A stretch of DNA of 64,000 bases from Cellulomonas carbonis (GTDB lineage Bacteria > Actinomycetota > Actinomycetes > Actinomycetales > Cellulomonadaceae). The translations under genes were made by a program, and so were the position numbers. Shown piece after piece: positions 42,310 through 52,200 of the stretch. Each line of letters starts with the position of its first letter. The stretch's first letter is position 1. The stretch lies in assembly GCF_014636275.1 (NCBI RefSeq), contig NZ_BMEB01000001.1, positions 62,001 to 126,000 of the forward strand, written 5' to 3'. The notes below the pieces were generated by a model. The model worked only from the letters and a program-made list of their open reading frames with translations. It was not told the origin of the DNA and ran no database searches.

Positions 42310-43824
42310 TCACGGGGCCTGCTTCCCGGTCGGCCCGATCTGCGCGTGGTAGTGGTTGGCGTGCGCCTCGCGGCCGTGCTTGGTGCCTGGCGCGGACGTG
42401 GGGTGGTCCGGGTGCATGACGAACGACGAGGTGCCGATCACGGACGCCGGCTCGGTCTGGCCCGGACCCGCGGTGCGGTCCTGGTACTCGGCCGTGAAGA
42501 AGGCGTAGAGCTCGGCGAACACCCTCCGTGCGAAGCCGTCGGCGTCCGGGAGCGAGGTGAGCCGGTACTCGAGCGTGCGGCTGCCCGGCGGCCAGTCGGG
42601 CAGCCGCGGCCTGGTCGGGTGCGCGAGGTTCGGGACCGACCGGCGGCCCCAGTCGTTGAGGATCGTGAGCGTGTAGGGCGTGTCGGCGGCGACCCCGCGC
42701 AGGCCGACCAGGTCGATCGCCCGCCCCTGACGGTGGCAGTCGCCGCGCGGGTCGCGCGCACCGCTGATCCCGACGTGGTGGATCTCCGTGACGCCGCCGC
42801 TGCGGTGGAGGTGGTCGGCGAGCCGCAGGAGACCGACGAGGTGCCGGACGTCCAGCGCCAGCAGGCTCGTCGTGACGGGGTCGTACCCCATCGGCGTCCC
42901 GGGTGGCCTGCTCCGGTCCCCGAAGGCGACGGTCCGGAACGTCACGGGGCCGATCGTGCTCCCGATGCTCACGGGCTCGGTCGCGACGGGTGAGACCACG
43001 GCCCCCGCCGCGTCGAGCACCGGCGCCGGCGTCATGGTGATGACGCCGGCGGCGTGCGCGGCCGCGGCGATCGCGAGCGCCTGCGGCTTGGTGAGGTCGC
43101 GCGCGGGGACGTGCGGCGACGACACCTGCGCGAGGAGGTCGCCCAGCAGGCTCGCGCCGACAGGCATGACCGCGAGCAGGGGCAGCCGGGCCAGGACCGT
43201 CCCGACGACGTCGGGGAACGCCGCGACGCCGGACCCGGCGACCTGGGGGAGGATCCCGACGAGCGCCGAGCGGGACGGCTCCGGGTCGGCACCGAGCGCA
43301 CCCGCGACCGCACGCGCGACGCCGACCAGCAGCTCGGTCGTCCCGGCGTCGGCCGCCGTGCCCAGCCGCGTCGACGTGACGCCCTCGGCGTCCACCTCGA
43401 CGACGGTGCCCGCGGCGACGCGGCCGAGCAGCGCGTTGACCGCGGGCTCGGGGACACCGGCCAGGTCGACCTCCCCGTCGACCGGCGGCGACGTCGACCC
43501 GTCGTGCACGGGCAGCGTCGCGTCGTGCGCGGCGATCTCGTCGTCGAGCGCGGCGATGGTCAGCTTCCCGACCACCGCGTCGATCGCACCGGACGCGTTG
43601 AGGATCCCGCGTGCGGTCTTGTACGACGTGACGGCGCGGGACGTGTCGTCCCCGTAGACGCCGTCGGCGCCGCCCGCGCCGAGATCCTCCCCGAGGTCGA
43701 CCAGGGCCTCCTGGACCAGGGCGACGTGGTGGCCGTTGTGACCGTGGAGGAGGTGGGCGGCGTGGTCGACCGCGCACGCCTCGAGCTCGGGCACCCCGGC
43801 GAACCGGACGGACTGCAGGGCCAT
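42310..43824 (-). CDS. PG-binding-like domain plus M15/LAS-like metallopeptidase; last gene of the giant-protein cluster
   Basis: A 504-aa protein without a signal peptide. Residues 33-95 resemble a peptidoglycan-binding domain 1 (ALVQEALVDLG, GADGVYGDDTSRAV). The middle is Ala/Val/Pro-rich. The C-terminal ~170 residues carry DCHRQGRAIDLVG (His364, Asp371) and HANHYHAQIG (His491, His493), spaced like the zinc ligands of M15/LAS peptidases such as VanY and extensin-like enzymes, which cut peptidoglycan stem peptides. Substrate is not proven. A GAGGAG site precedes the ATG. It is 81 bp downstream of the phospholipase-like gene, which has the same N-terminal domain. Confidence 0.65.
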   Translation of the reverse strand: MALQSVRFAGVPELEACAVDHAAHLLHGHNGHHVALVQEALVDLGEDLGAGGADGVYGDDTSRAVTSYKTARGILNASGAIDAVVGKLTIAALDDEIAAHDATLPVHDGSTSPPVDGEVDLAGVPEPAVNALLGRVAAGTVVEVDAEGVTSTRLGTAADAGTTELLVGVARAVAGALGADPEPSRSALVGILPQVAGSGVAAFPDVVGTVLARLPLLAVMPVGASLLGDLLAQVSSPHVPARDLTKPQALAIAAAAHAAGVITMTPAPVLDAAGAVVSPVATEPVSIGSTIGPVTFRTVAFGDRSRPPGTPMGYDPVTTSLLALDVRHLVGLLRLADHLHRSGGVTEIHHVGISGARDPRGDCHRQGRAIDLVGLRGVAADTPYTLTILNDWGRRSVPNLAHPTRPRLPDWPPGSRTLEYRLTSLPDADGFARRVFAELYAFFTAEYQDRTAGPGQTEPASVIGTSSFVMHPDHPTSAPGTKHGREAHANHYHAQIGPTGKQAP

Positions 43825-43905
43825 GGCGTCTCCTCGGGCGGGGTGGGCGGGACTGCGGGTGCGCGGGCGGTCCCGGAGGCGGCCGGGCGCCGTCCCGTGG
43901 CCGGG

Positions 43906-45861
43906 TCAGCAGGTCGTCCGGGGGTTGAGGAAGTCCCGCACGAGCCGCTCGGGGTCCGGCACGAGCGCCGCGAGGCTCGACAGGTCGACCGGCAGGACGG
44001 GCGGTGCGAACGGGCCGAGCAGCGCGGTCGCGAGCACGTGCGACGCCTCGGTCATGCCGACCACCCGCAGGATCTCGCGCAGCGCCGCCCCGAAGTCGGC
44101 GGGTGGTGCCGACGCCGGGTCGGCCGGGCGGACGACGTGACCCCTCCGCTCGCCCGGTGCCTGCGGGAACGCGGCGAGCGCCTGGACCGGGTCGGCGAGG
44201 GAGTCCGGGTCGACGTTGAGGTGCTCGCCCCACAGCTGCATGCGCAGGTCCGCGACGCCGGCACCGACGTGCACGGGGGCGCCGGCCATCGTCCCAGGCC
44301 TCAGCTCGCGGTCGAAGACCCCCAGGTGGAGCTCCGAGTCCGTGGTCTGCGACCGGAAGTTGAGGTTGGCGGAGCCCACGGCCGCGTACAGGTCGTCGAC
44401 CACCATGAGCTTGGAGTGGACGTAGATCTGCAGGGACGTCCCGGCGCGTTCCAGGTGGAAGACGTGCACGTTGCCCGGTGCGACCGAGGCGATGCGGCGC
44501 ACCGTCTCGGCGCGCATGTGCTGGTGGACGGCCGACAGCCCCGGGATGTCGTAGTCCCGGCTCGTCAGGAGCACGACGTGCACGCCGCGCGCGGCGGCGT
44601 CGCGCAGGTCGTCGACGACCTCCGAGGGCCACAGGTACTGGTCCTCGACGTAGACGACGTGCCGGGCCGCGGCGATCGCCTTGCGGTAGGCCGCCAGGAC
44701 GGTGTGCTCGCCGCCGGGCAGGAACGAGTAGATGCCGCGGCACGCGAGCGTCCGCAGCACCTGGACGGCGGCCGTGCCGCCCGTGACCGGCGGGCCGGGC
44801 GCCTCCGACGGGTCGACGGGGACCGGGACCGGGTCGTGCACGCTCGGCGTGGTCGGGTCGTTCCAGCGCTGGACCAGCGCATGCCACACCTGGCCCACGG
44901 CCGGCCCCTGGACCCGGGACTGGACGTCGTGCCAGCCGGGGAGCGTGATCGTGACGCCCGCGACCTCGGGTTCGCGCTGCCGGAACGGCGGGTCGACGTG
45001 CGCGGCGTTGTCCATGCGGTCCAGGCACAGGTCGATGCCGCCGACGAAGGCGAACGGACCCTCGGCGGCGCTCGTCACGACGACGGCCTTCTGGTGGTGC
45101 GACCCGAACAGCGGGACGCGGCCGTCGAGGACGGCGTGGCCGCCGCCGGTGCGCACGGCCGACCGGAACTCCGCGTTGTCGCGCGACGGGAGCGCAGGCA
45201 CGGCGGGCCGCCGGAACGGCAGCGTCGAGAACGCCGAGCCGTAGGCGAGCACACGGACGACGACGCCGCGCGCGCTCAGGGCGGCGAGGCGCTCGGCGAT
45301 CCCCGGGCCGGGCTCGGCGCGCAGCCGCTGCTCGGCGCTGAACCGCCAGCCGGCGAGGAGCACCTGGTCGCCGACGGTGAGCGCGTCGAGTCGGTCGGCG
45401 AGGATCCCCATGTACGTCTGGCCGTCGACCTCGAACGTGACCGCGTTGTCCGAGGTGAACGCCGGGCTCCGGAACGGGCTCATCACCGACTCGTCCAGGA
45501 GCCAGTCCTCGACGCGGGGCAGCTCCGGAGGTGGGGGCGGGGGTGGCGGCGGCGGTGCCTCCGCTGCGGCCTGGATCGCGTCGAGCGCGAGCACCGTGCG
45601 GGGCCCGACGTCGTCGATGACCTCGGCCTCCGGCACGCCCAGCACGTCGATCTTGAAGCGGCGGACCGCGCCCGCGGTCTCGTCCCCGTAGTCGCCGTCC
45701 GCGCCGAACCGGGGCAGGCAGGCCGGGTCGTGCAGGAGCAGCGCCTGCTGGAGCTTGCCGACCGCCGGGGCCTTCCGGTGGCGCGTGCGGGAGATCCGGT
45801 CGGTGTCGGCCGCGACGGCCTCGAGGACGGGGTCGCCGGCGAACAGCTGGGAGACGAGCAC
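43906..45861 (-). CDS. PG-binding-like domain plus phospholipase D-like protein
   Basis: A 651-aa protein without a signal peptide. Residues 33-95 are a peptidoglycan-binding-like domain (VGKLQQALLL, GADGDYGDETAGAVRRF), then a Pro-10 linker (103-112). Two phospholipase D half-domains follow. The second HKD motif is intact (His482, Lys484, Asp489). The first, HHQKAVVVT at 255-263, has the His and Lys but Thr where Asp is usual. VGGIDLCLDR and VEDQYLWP match long PLD-like enzymes. It probably cleaves or transfers phosphodiesters in lipids, but could act on other substrates. GTG at 45861 has GGAGG upstream. Confidence 0.75.
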   Translation of the reverse strand: MLVSQLFAGDPVLEAVAADTDRISRTRHRKAPAVGKLQQALLLHDPACLPRFGADGDYGDETAGAVRRFKIDVLGVPEAEVIDDVGPRTVLALDAIQAAAEAPPPPPPPPPPELPRVEDWLLDESVMSPFRSPAFTSDNAVTFEVDGQTYMGILADRLDALTVGDQVLLAGWRFSAEQRLRAEPGPGIAERLAALSARGVVVRVLAYGSAFSTLPFRRPAVPALPSRDNAEFRSAVRTGGGHAVLDGRVPLFGSHHQKAVVVTSAAEGPFAFVGGIDLCLDRMDNAAHVDPPFRQREPEVAGVTITLPGWHDVQSRVQGPAVGQVWHALVQRWNDPTTPSVHDPVPVPVDPSEAPGPPVTGGTAAVQVLRTLACRGIYSFLPGGEHTVLAAYRKAIAAARHVVYVEDQYLWPSEVVDDLRDAAARGVHVVLLTSRDYDIPGLSAVHQHMRAETVRRIASVAPGNVHVFHLERAGTSLQIYVHSKLMVVDDLYAAVGSANLNFRSQTTDSELHLGVFDRELRPGTMAGAPVHVGAGVADLRMQLWGEHLNVDPDSLADPVQALAAFPQAPGERRGHVVRPADPASAPPADFGAALREILRVVGMTEASHVLATALLGPFAPPVLPVDLSSLAALVPDPERLVRDFLNPRTTC

Positions 45862-45875
45862 GAGGTCCTCCTGGG

Positions 45876-47528
45876 TCAGCCGGCGGGGCCGGGAACGGGA
45901 TCGGGAACGGGGTCGGGAACGGGGTGCGCCGCACCGGGCGGTGCGGGCGTGCCGGGCACGAAGGCGGTGAGGCGTCCGGACGCGACCGAGCCGTCGTCGG
46001 CGCGCACGAGCAGGGTCGCCCCGGCGGGGTCGGGCACGACCGGGACGAACGTGTGCGTGAAGGCGCCGTCGGCGTCCGCGGTGGTCGTCGCCGTCGTCAC
46101 GTCGGCCTCGGCGACCACCGTGAGCTCGACCGCGGCGGCGGACGGGAAGCCCCGGCCCTCGACGACGACGCCGTCGGCGCGTTCGGTGAGCCCGAGCCGC
46201 GGCCCCGTCGGGGTCTCCTCGACTGCCGGCCCGGGGAGCACCTCGACGGCGTACGCGGCGCTCGCCGTGAGGTCGTGCGCGCCGCCGTCGGGGCACAGGC
46301 CGGTCCCTCCCGGCTCTCCCTCGCCCGGGGGCCGGACGAGCGAGCGGCACCTGCGGCACATCGCCCAGCCCCGTTCGGCGCGCTCGGGCGGGGCGCTCTG
46401 GTGGACGCCGTACAGCTCGCTGTCGACGGTCAGGTGCGGCGCCGTCCCGACGCACAGCCCGGGCTCGTGGCCCTGGACGAGGGCCTGGCACCTGCGGCAC
46501 CAGCGCCACCCGGTCTCGCCGCCCTCGGGCGCCCCGAACTGGGGCACCGCGTAGGCGGCGCTCGCCGTGAGGTCGTGCGTACCGGCCACCGCGCACGGTC
46601 CCTCGCCGAGCCACAGCGACGTCAGCACGTGGCACGCGCCGCAGCGTCGCCAGCCCGGCTCGCCCGCGAGGACCGAGCTGAGGTGCAGGTGACGCTCGAG
46701 CTCGTCCGGCTGGTGCGTCCCACCCGCGACGCACGGCCCCGGGTCGAACCCGGTGAAGACGAGCACCCGGCACGCGACGCACGCCTGCCAGCCGCCCTGC
46801 GCACCGGGCGGCGCCGGCCCGGTGCCGACGCGGTAGGCCAGGGCGCCCGTGAGCGCGTGCGGGCCGCCCGCCGCGCACGGCCCTGCAGCGGCGTCGGCCG
46901 CCTCGACCTGGGAGAGCAGGCCGCACCCCGTGCAGGCCTGCCAGCCACCCTCCGATCCGGGCGACCCCGCGCCGAACGGCACGGCGTAGAGCTCGACCCC
47001 GGTCAGGCGGTGCTGCTCGCCGTCGTGGCACACGCCCGCGCCGAACGTGATGACCACGCCCTGGCACTCCGAGCACCACGCCCACCACGTCTGGACGCCG
47101 GCCCGGACGACGGGCACGGAGTAGGCGTGGCCGGCGGACAGGTCGTGGTCGCCGCCCGCGAAGCACCGCCGGGACCCGACGGCCGTGTCGTTGAGGCACT
47201 GGCAGCGGCTGCACCAGCGCCAGCCCGCCTCCTCGTCGTCGGCGGCGGTGCCGAAGCGGACGCTGAGCGCGGTGAAGGGCGCGTGCTCGTGGGGGGCCCC
47301 GTCGTGGCACACGCCGGGGGCGCCCGTGAAGACGAGGCGCGCGCACCTCGTGCACGCGCTCCACCCGGGCTGGAGGTCCGGCGCCTGCGCACCCGTGACG
47401 TGGACGCGGTAGTCGGCGCCGAACGTGAAGTCGTGCATGTCCTGGTCGAGGCACCCGCCGGGCGGCACGCGCGTGCTGATGAGCCCTTGGCAGCGTCGGC
47501 ACACGCGCCACCCGGCCTGCTGCTCCAT
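45876..47528 (-). CDS. Nine-repeat zinc-ribbon-like protein with C-terminal Ig-like domain
   Basis: A 550-aa protein made of nine repeats of about 45 residues (1 to ~430). Each has the pattern GW-x2-C-x2-C-x2-L, then a Cys and a His about 15-20 residues later, then an aromatic strand (for example GWRVCRRCQGL, GWRWCSRCQCL, GWAMCRRCRSL). The CxxC...C...H set suits a zinc site in each unit. The last ~100 residues form an Ig-like domain (ADGVVVEGRGFPSAAAVELTVV) and a Pro-Asp-Pro-Val tail. No signal peptide. It lies between the large structural-looking proteins and the two enzymes, which would fit an adaptor or fibre. A GGAGGT site precedes the ATG. Confidence 0.7.
   Translation of the reverse strand: MEQQAGWRVCRRCQGLISTRVPPGGCLDQDMHDFTFGADYRVHVTGAQAPDLQPGWSACTRCARLVFTGAPGVCHDGAPHEHAPFTALSVRFGTAADDEEAGWRWCSRCQCLNDTAVGSRRCFAGGDHDLSAGHAYSVPVVRAGVQTWWAWCSECQGVVITFGAGVCHDGEQHRLTGVELYAVPFGAGSPGSEGGWQACTGCGLLSQVEAADAAAGPCAAGGPHALTGALAYRVGTGPAPPGAQGGWQACVACRVLVFTGFDPGPCVAGGTHQPDELERHLHLSSVLAGEPGWRRCGACHVLTSLWLGEGPCAVAGTHDLTASAAYAVPQFGAPEGGETGWRWCRRCQALVQGHEPGLCVGTAPHLTVDSELYGVHQSAPPERAERGWAMCRRCRSLVRPPGEGEPGGTGLCPDGGAHDLTASAAYAVEVLPGPAVEETPTGPRLGLTERADGVVVEGRGFPSAAAVELTVVAEADVTTATTTADADGAFTHTFVPVVPDPAGATLLVRADDGSVASGRLTAFVPGTPAPPGAAHPVPDPVPDPVPGPAG
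45891..45926. repeat. 12-bp tandem repeat coding the Pro-rich tail
   Basis: Three copies of GGGAACGGG(A/G)T(C/G) encode the VPDP repeats at the C-terminus of the nine-repeat protein. Copy-number change would keep the frame in steps of four residues. Confidence 0.7.
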
Positions 47529-47548
47529 CGTGACCTCCTCGCTCGCCG

Positions 47549-49213
47549 TCAGGTCCGTCGGTCCACGGGGACGAGCCGGTCGAACGCGAGCCCGCTCGCG
47601 CCCTCCCCGCGTCCCGTGACCTTCCGGCGCGACCGCCACACGTGCCGCGACCCGTCGTGCCACCGCGCGAGCTGCCACGTCCGGACCACCTGGACGCCCG
47701 CGCGGGGCACCTCCTCCTCGTGCAGCCACGAGCCGAGCGGTGGCACGAGCGGCCCGAGCGGCGCCGCCTCGACGGCGTGGTCCTCCACGAGCCGCGTCAC
47801 CGGGACGACCCGCAGCCGCACGGACTCCTGGTCGGCGAGCTGCTCGGGCACCAGGGGGAACCAGTGGTCCGGCACCTCGCTCACGACGCGGTAGAGCGGG
47901 TGGTCGCCCGCACGCGTCCCGGGCTCCGCGGACGCCGGTCGGTCGAGGTCGCGCGGCCGGCCGTGGTCGTCGGCCACGACCGCCTCGACCGCCCACGCGA
48001 CGTTCGCCATCTCGTCCCTCATGAGGAACGCCACGTCCGTCGGCGGGCTCTCGAGCCAGTCGGGCAGCGCGGGTGCGAGGAGGAACCACGGGCTCGTCGG
48101 CCGCTCCTGACCCGGTTCGAGGTCCGCACCGGCCGAGGTGAGCGCGAACAGGTTCCAGCCGTCGTGGTCCGCGCCGACGGCGGAGAGCTCGGTGACCTCG
48201 CCGAACACGTCGTGCACGGTGAACCGCGTGATGCGGCTCAGGCTCGCCACGGGCGTCCGGACCGGCAGGACGAACCAGTCGTTGCCGTACACGGTCGCGA
48301 ACGAGACGAGCATGAGGCGGCCGAGGTCGATGGGTCCGGCGTCGACCGCGCCGGGGTCGAACCGGGCGTCCTCCATCTCCCAGAAGCGCGGTGCGGGCAT
48401 CCCGCCGAAGCGGGCGGGAGCCGGCAGGGCGCGCTGCTCGACGACCTCGGGTGTCCCCGCCTCGGCCCCGCCGGCGTCCACCGCGTCCAGGGCGTCCAGG
48501 GCGGGCCAGTCCAGGCGACCGCCCGGGTACTCCTCGGACCGCAGCTCGACGGTCGGCAGGGTCGAGGATCGCAGCGCGAACGCGTGCTCGAGGCGGTGCT
48601 CGTCCCAGCAGTCCTCCTCACGCGGGACGTCGGCGGGGACGCTCGCGGCCCACCACCCGAGCCACTCGTCGGCCAGCGCCGCGAGCGCCTCGGCGTCGAG
48701 GGTGACGTCGCCCGCCGTACGGAGCGCCTCGACGGCGGCCGCGCGCGACGCCGGGACCGCGAGCCTGCCGAGCAGGTCCGCGAGCGCCGCCCCGTCGGGC
48801 ACGGCCGAGCGGACGCGGGCGTCGGCCGGGTCGACCGACCCGGGCGGGAACGGGCAGGCGGCGACGAAGGCCGCGAGGTCGGCGGCGGCCCCGCGCGTCG
48901 TCAGCAGGCGGCGCAGGCGCACGCCGCCGGCCAGACGCAGGCGCGGCGGCGCCCCGTCGCCGTGCTCCTCGACGAGCCGCTCGAGCGGGACGTCGCGTGG
49001 TGCGGGCAGCCACGTCCCGGCACCACGCGGGCGCCACTGGTCCAGGAGGTGCGCCTCGACCGTCACGTCGACCCAGGCGGGCGACCCCGTGTTCTCGTGC
49101 CGCAGCTCGCCGAGCTGCCACTGGCGGGCGACGAACCAGAGCGGGTCGTGCACGCGGGCCGCGAGACCCTCGTCGATCCCGGGGCCGCGCGTCGGGGTCT
49201 CGTACCGGCTCAT
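47549..49213 (-). CDS. Uncharacterised 554-aa cluster protein (ARQWQ motif family)
   Basis: No known domain is recognised. The N-terminus MSRYETPTRGPG and the segment DPLWFVARQWQLGEL (23-37) followed by TGSPAWVDV look like a strongly conserved family signature; from memory similar segments occur in uncharacterised proteins of unrelated environmental bacteria. The middle contains WEMEDARFDPGAVDAGPIDLGRLML and DWFVLPV, the end RTWQLARWHDGSRHVWRSRRK. It is rich in Trp, Asp and Glu, has no signal peptide or membrane helix, and only one or two cysteines. Its ATG overlaps the previous stop (ATGA), so it is made together with the 1376-aa protein. Confidence 0.75.
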   Translation of the reverse strand: MSRYETPTRGPGIDEGLAARVHDPLWFVARQWQLGELRHENTGSPAWVDVTVEAHLLDQWRPRGAGTWLPAPRDVPLERLVEEHGDGAPPRLRLAGGVRLRRLLTTRGAAADLAAFVAACPFPPGSVDPADARVRSAVPDGAALADLLGRLAVPASRAAAVEALRTAGDVTLDAEALAALADEWLGWWAASVPADVPREEDCWDEHRLEHAFALRSSTLPTVELRSEEYPGGRLDWPALDALDAVDAGGAEAGTPEVVEQRALPAPARFGGMPAPRFWEMEDARFDPGAVDAGPIDLGRLMLVSFATVYGNDWFVLPVRTPVASLSRITRFTVHDVFGEVTELSAVGADHDGWNLFALTSAGADLEPGQERPTSPWFLLAPALPDWLESPPTDVAFLMRDEMANVAWAVEAVVADDHGRPRDLDRPASAEPGTRAGDHPLYRVVSEVPDHWFPLVPEQLADQESVRLRVVPVTRLVEDHAVEAAPLGPLVPPLGSWLHEEEVPRAGVQVVRTWQLARWHDGSRHVWRSRRKVTGRGEGASGLAFDRLVPVDRRT

Positions 49214-52200
49214 GAGTCCACCCGGGAGGGGACGGGCAGGACGGTCCGCAGCTCGGGGACGTCGGCGAGGTCGAGCGAGCGGACGCGCGCGAGGAGGAGC
49301 AGCTCGTCGACGCACGCGTGCAGGTCCTCGGCGCACCAGCCGCGCGCGGGGTCCGGCGGCACGGCGAGGAGCAGCGCGTGGGGTGCGCGCGCGCCCGGCC
49401 GGTCGAACTCGAACGCCACGCCGACCACCTCCTCGGGACCGTGGTCTCCCGGCGCCGCCGGGACCACCTCCGTCCACTCGTCGACCACGAGGCCGCGGAC
49501 CGGTCCGGTGGCCGCCTGCCCCGGCTCGCGACCGAGGACCAGCGCGGTGCGGGGCCGCGGCTCGTCGGACGCAGGGGCCTGCGCGAGCCACGGCCCGGGA
49601 GACCCGGAGACGGGCTGGGCCACGACGTGCCCGACCGCGGCGGCACCCCGCAGGAGCTCGGCGGCGACGTCGGCGTCCTGCAGCGCCGCCGTCCGCGGCC
49701 GCACGAGCGACGCGTCGCGCAGCCACGCGTCGACCGCGTCCTGGTCGACGGGCGGGTCCGGTGGCGGCGGCAGGGGACGCGCGAGCGTCGGGACGACCCG
49801 GAGCGCGGGGTGCGCGGGCGCGGTGCGCGCGAGGACGTCCGCACGCCAGGCGTCCGCCTCGACCGGTCGGTCCGCGGGAGGCGGCGGCGGGATCTCGGTG
49901 AGGTCGGCCCGCGCGAGCAGCGCACGCGCCGACGCGACGTCGTCGACGGCGAGGCCGAGGGACCGCATCCGCGCGACGACCTCGGCGTGCGCGGCGTCGC
50001 CGGCCGTGCCGGCCGGGCCCACGGCGTCGAGCGCGGGCACTGCCTCGCGCACCTCGGCGAGCCACCCGCCGACGCGCCCCCGAAGGCCCTCCAGGTCGTC
50101 GGCCCCCGCGTCCGGCTCCGTGGGCGCGAGGTGCGCGGGGCCGAGCGGGGTCGACCCGGCGAGGACGGCCCGCAGGCGGTCGCAGACCACGACGACGTCG
50201 TCGACGGTCGCGGCGTCGACGTCGGCCCCGAGGACCTCCCGGACGGTCCGCTCGGACGCGAGCACGAGCTCGGTCGCGCACCAGCCCGTCCGCGCCAGCG
50301 CGGCCCCGCCGAGGCCGGCCGCCGGACCGAGGCGGCTGCGGAGCCACGCCTCGACGCCCGGTTCGAGCCGCACGAGCGGCCGGTCGTCCGGCCAGCCCGG
50401 GGGGAGCCGGTCCGGCAGCAGCACGCCGACGTGGTGGGTCACGGCCACGCCCGACCGAGGCGTGCGCAGGACGTCGTACTCGCCCGGGAGCTCCTGGCCC
50501 CGGCCGATGCCGTCGGCCGCGACGCCGGCCCGCACGGGGTTGCCGCCCACGAGCTGGTGCACGCTCTCCGCGAGCAGCAGGTCCGCGACCGCGTCGAACG
50601 TCTCGTCCAGCTCGCCGACGAGGCGGGCGACCACGGCCGCGTGCTCCCCGGTGTCGACCTTGCGGCCCGCGTCGCGCCGCAGGGCCTGCCCGTCGACGAC
50701 GTCGCGTGCGCCGACCGCGACGAGCGCGGCGTGCGACTCCTCGAGGGCGTGCGGCAGGGGGTACGCCGCGCGGAAGGGCGCGACGAGGACGTCGAGCCGC
50801 GCGTCGTGCAGCGCGCGCTCGAACTGGTAGCCGAGCAGGGCCGCGACCGGCTGGCCCTGCCGCACGCCCTGGACCATCGCCTCGGCGTGCCGGACCCGCG
50901 CGGACTGCAGGTCCACCGCGAAGGCACCGCGGTCGCTGTGCGCGCTCCACCCCGAGCGCAGGACGGCGGCCGTCGTCGCGTGGTGCATCGACGGCGTCAC
51001 GACGTAGCCCTCGCGCGCCGGCTCGGGGTCGACCGGCTCGACGTCGGTGAGCAGGCCGTAGGCGCCGGTCCGCAAGCCCGTCGGCGCCCCTGCGCGCAGC
51101 CCGGCGAGGCGTGCCGTGGCCAGCGAGGTGACCCACGCGTCGACGCGGTGCGACGCGAGGCTCATCGCGTCGCGCAGGAGCGCGTCCCCGTGCGCCAGGT
51201 CGCGCGCGACGTCACGTTCGACGGTCGCGTACTGCGCGAAGAGGTCCCGCCACGGACCGGCCCGGCGAGCCCGCTCGGCGACCTGCTCGGCCGGCGCCGG
51301 CCCCGAGGAGACGATGTTGCGCAGGGTGTTCGCCACGTCGAGCGCCTGCGTGTGGAACGCCGTCCGGGTCGGCACCGATCGCAGCTGCTCGAGCGCGGTG
51401 ACGGCGGGCACGTAGACCTCGTCGAACCGGTCGGGGTCGGGCGGCAGCGACGTCTCGCGCATCCGGGCGATCCCCTCGTCGACGAGCGCGAGGAGACGCG
51501 TGAGGAGGCTCCGGGACGCGATCGCGGCGACCTCCGGCGGCAGCTGACCCACCGGTGCGACGTCGCCGGAGGTGTCACCCCGGTCGGCCAGCGGCGTGCC
51601 GACCGGCTGGAGCCACGCGAGGACCATCGAGGCGGGGACGGCGCCCACGGCGACGCGAGGCGGCCGGCTGAGCGCCTCGGTCCTCGTCGCCGCCCACAGG
51701 TGCTCGAGCCGGCCGGGAGCCGGTTCGCGGCTCAGGACGTCGAGCAGCACCGCGTCCTGGTCGGTGCCCTCGCCGATCTGGACAGCGCGGTGGGCGAGGT
51801 CGGCGAAGGCGGCCGCGAAGGACGCGACGACCCGCACGAGACCCGGGTCGACGTCGTCGCCGCGCCACAGGTCCAGCGAGCTGACGGGGAGCACGCCGTA
51901 GGGCTGGCGGCCCACGCGCAGCGTCGGCAGCGGGCCGCGCGGGCGCACGTGCCGCGCGACGTGGTCGCGCAGGACGGCGTACCAGGGTGCCGTCACGGGC
52001 ACGAGCTCCAGGCCGAGCCGTGAGCGCGGGCCGAACGCGGGGGAGAACGCCATGTGGTCGGCCTGGAGGCGGTTGAGGCGGGCGATCAGCCGCTCGTCGC
52101 CCGCGGCGGGCTCGGTGACGGCGGCGAGCACGCGCCGGCCGTCGACCCCGAGGGCGCGGGCCAGGCGCGCGGCGTCGTCGTCCCCGGCCGGGTCGAACGC

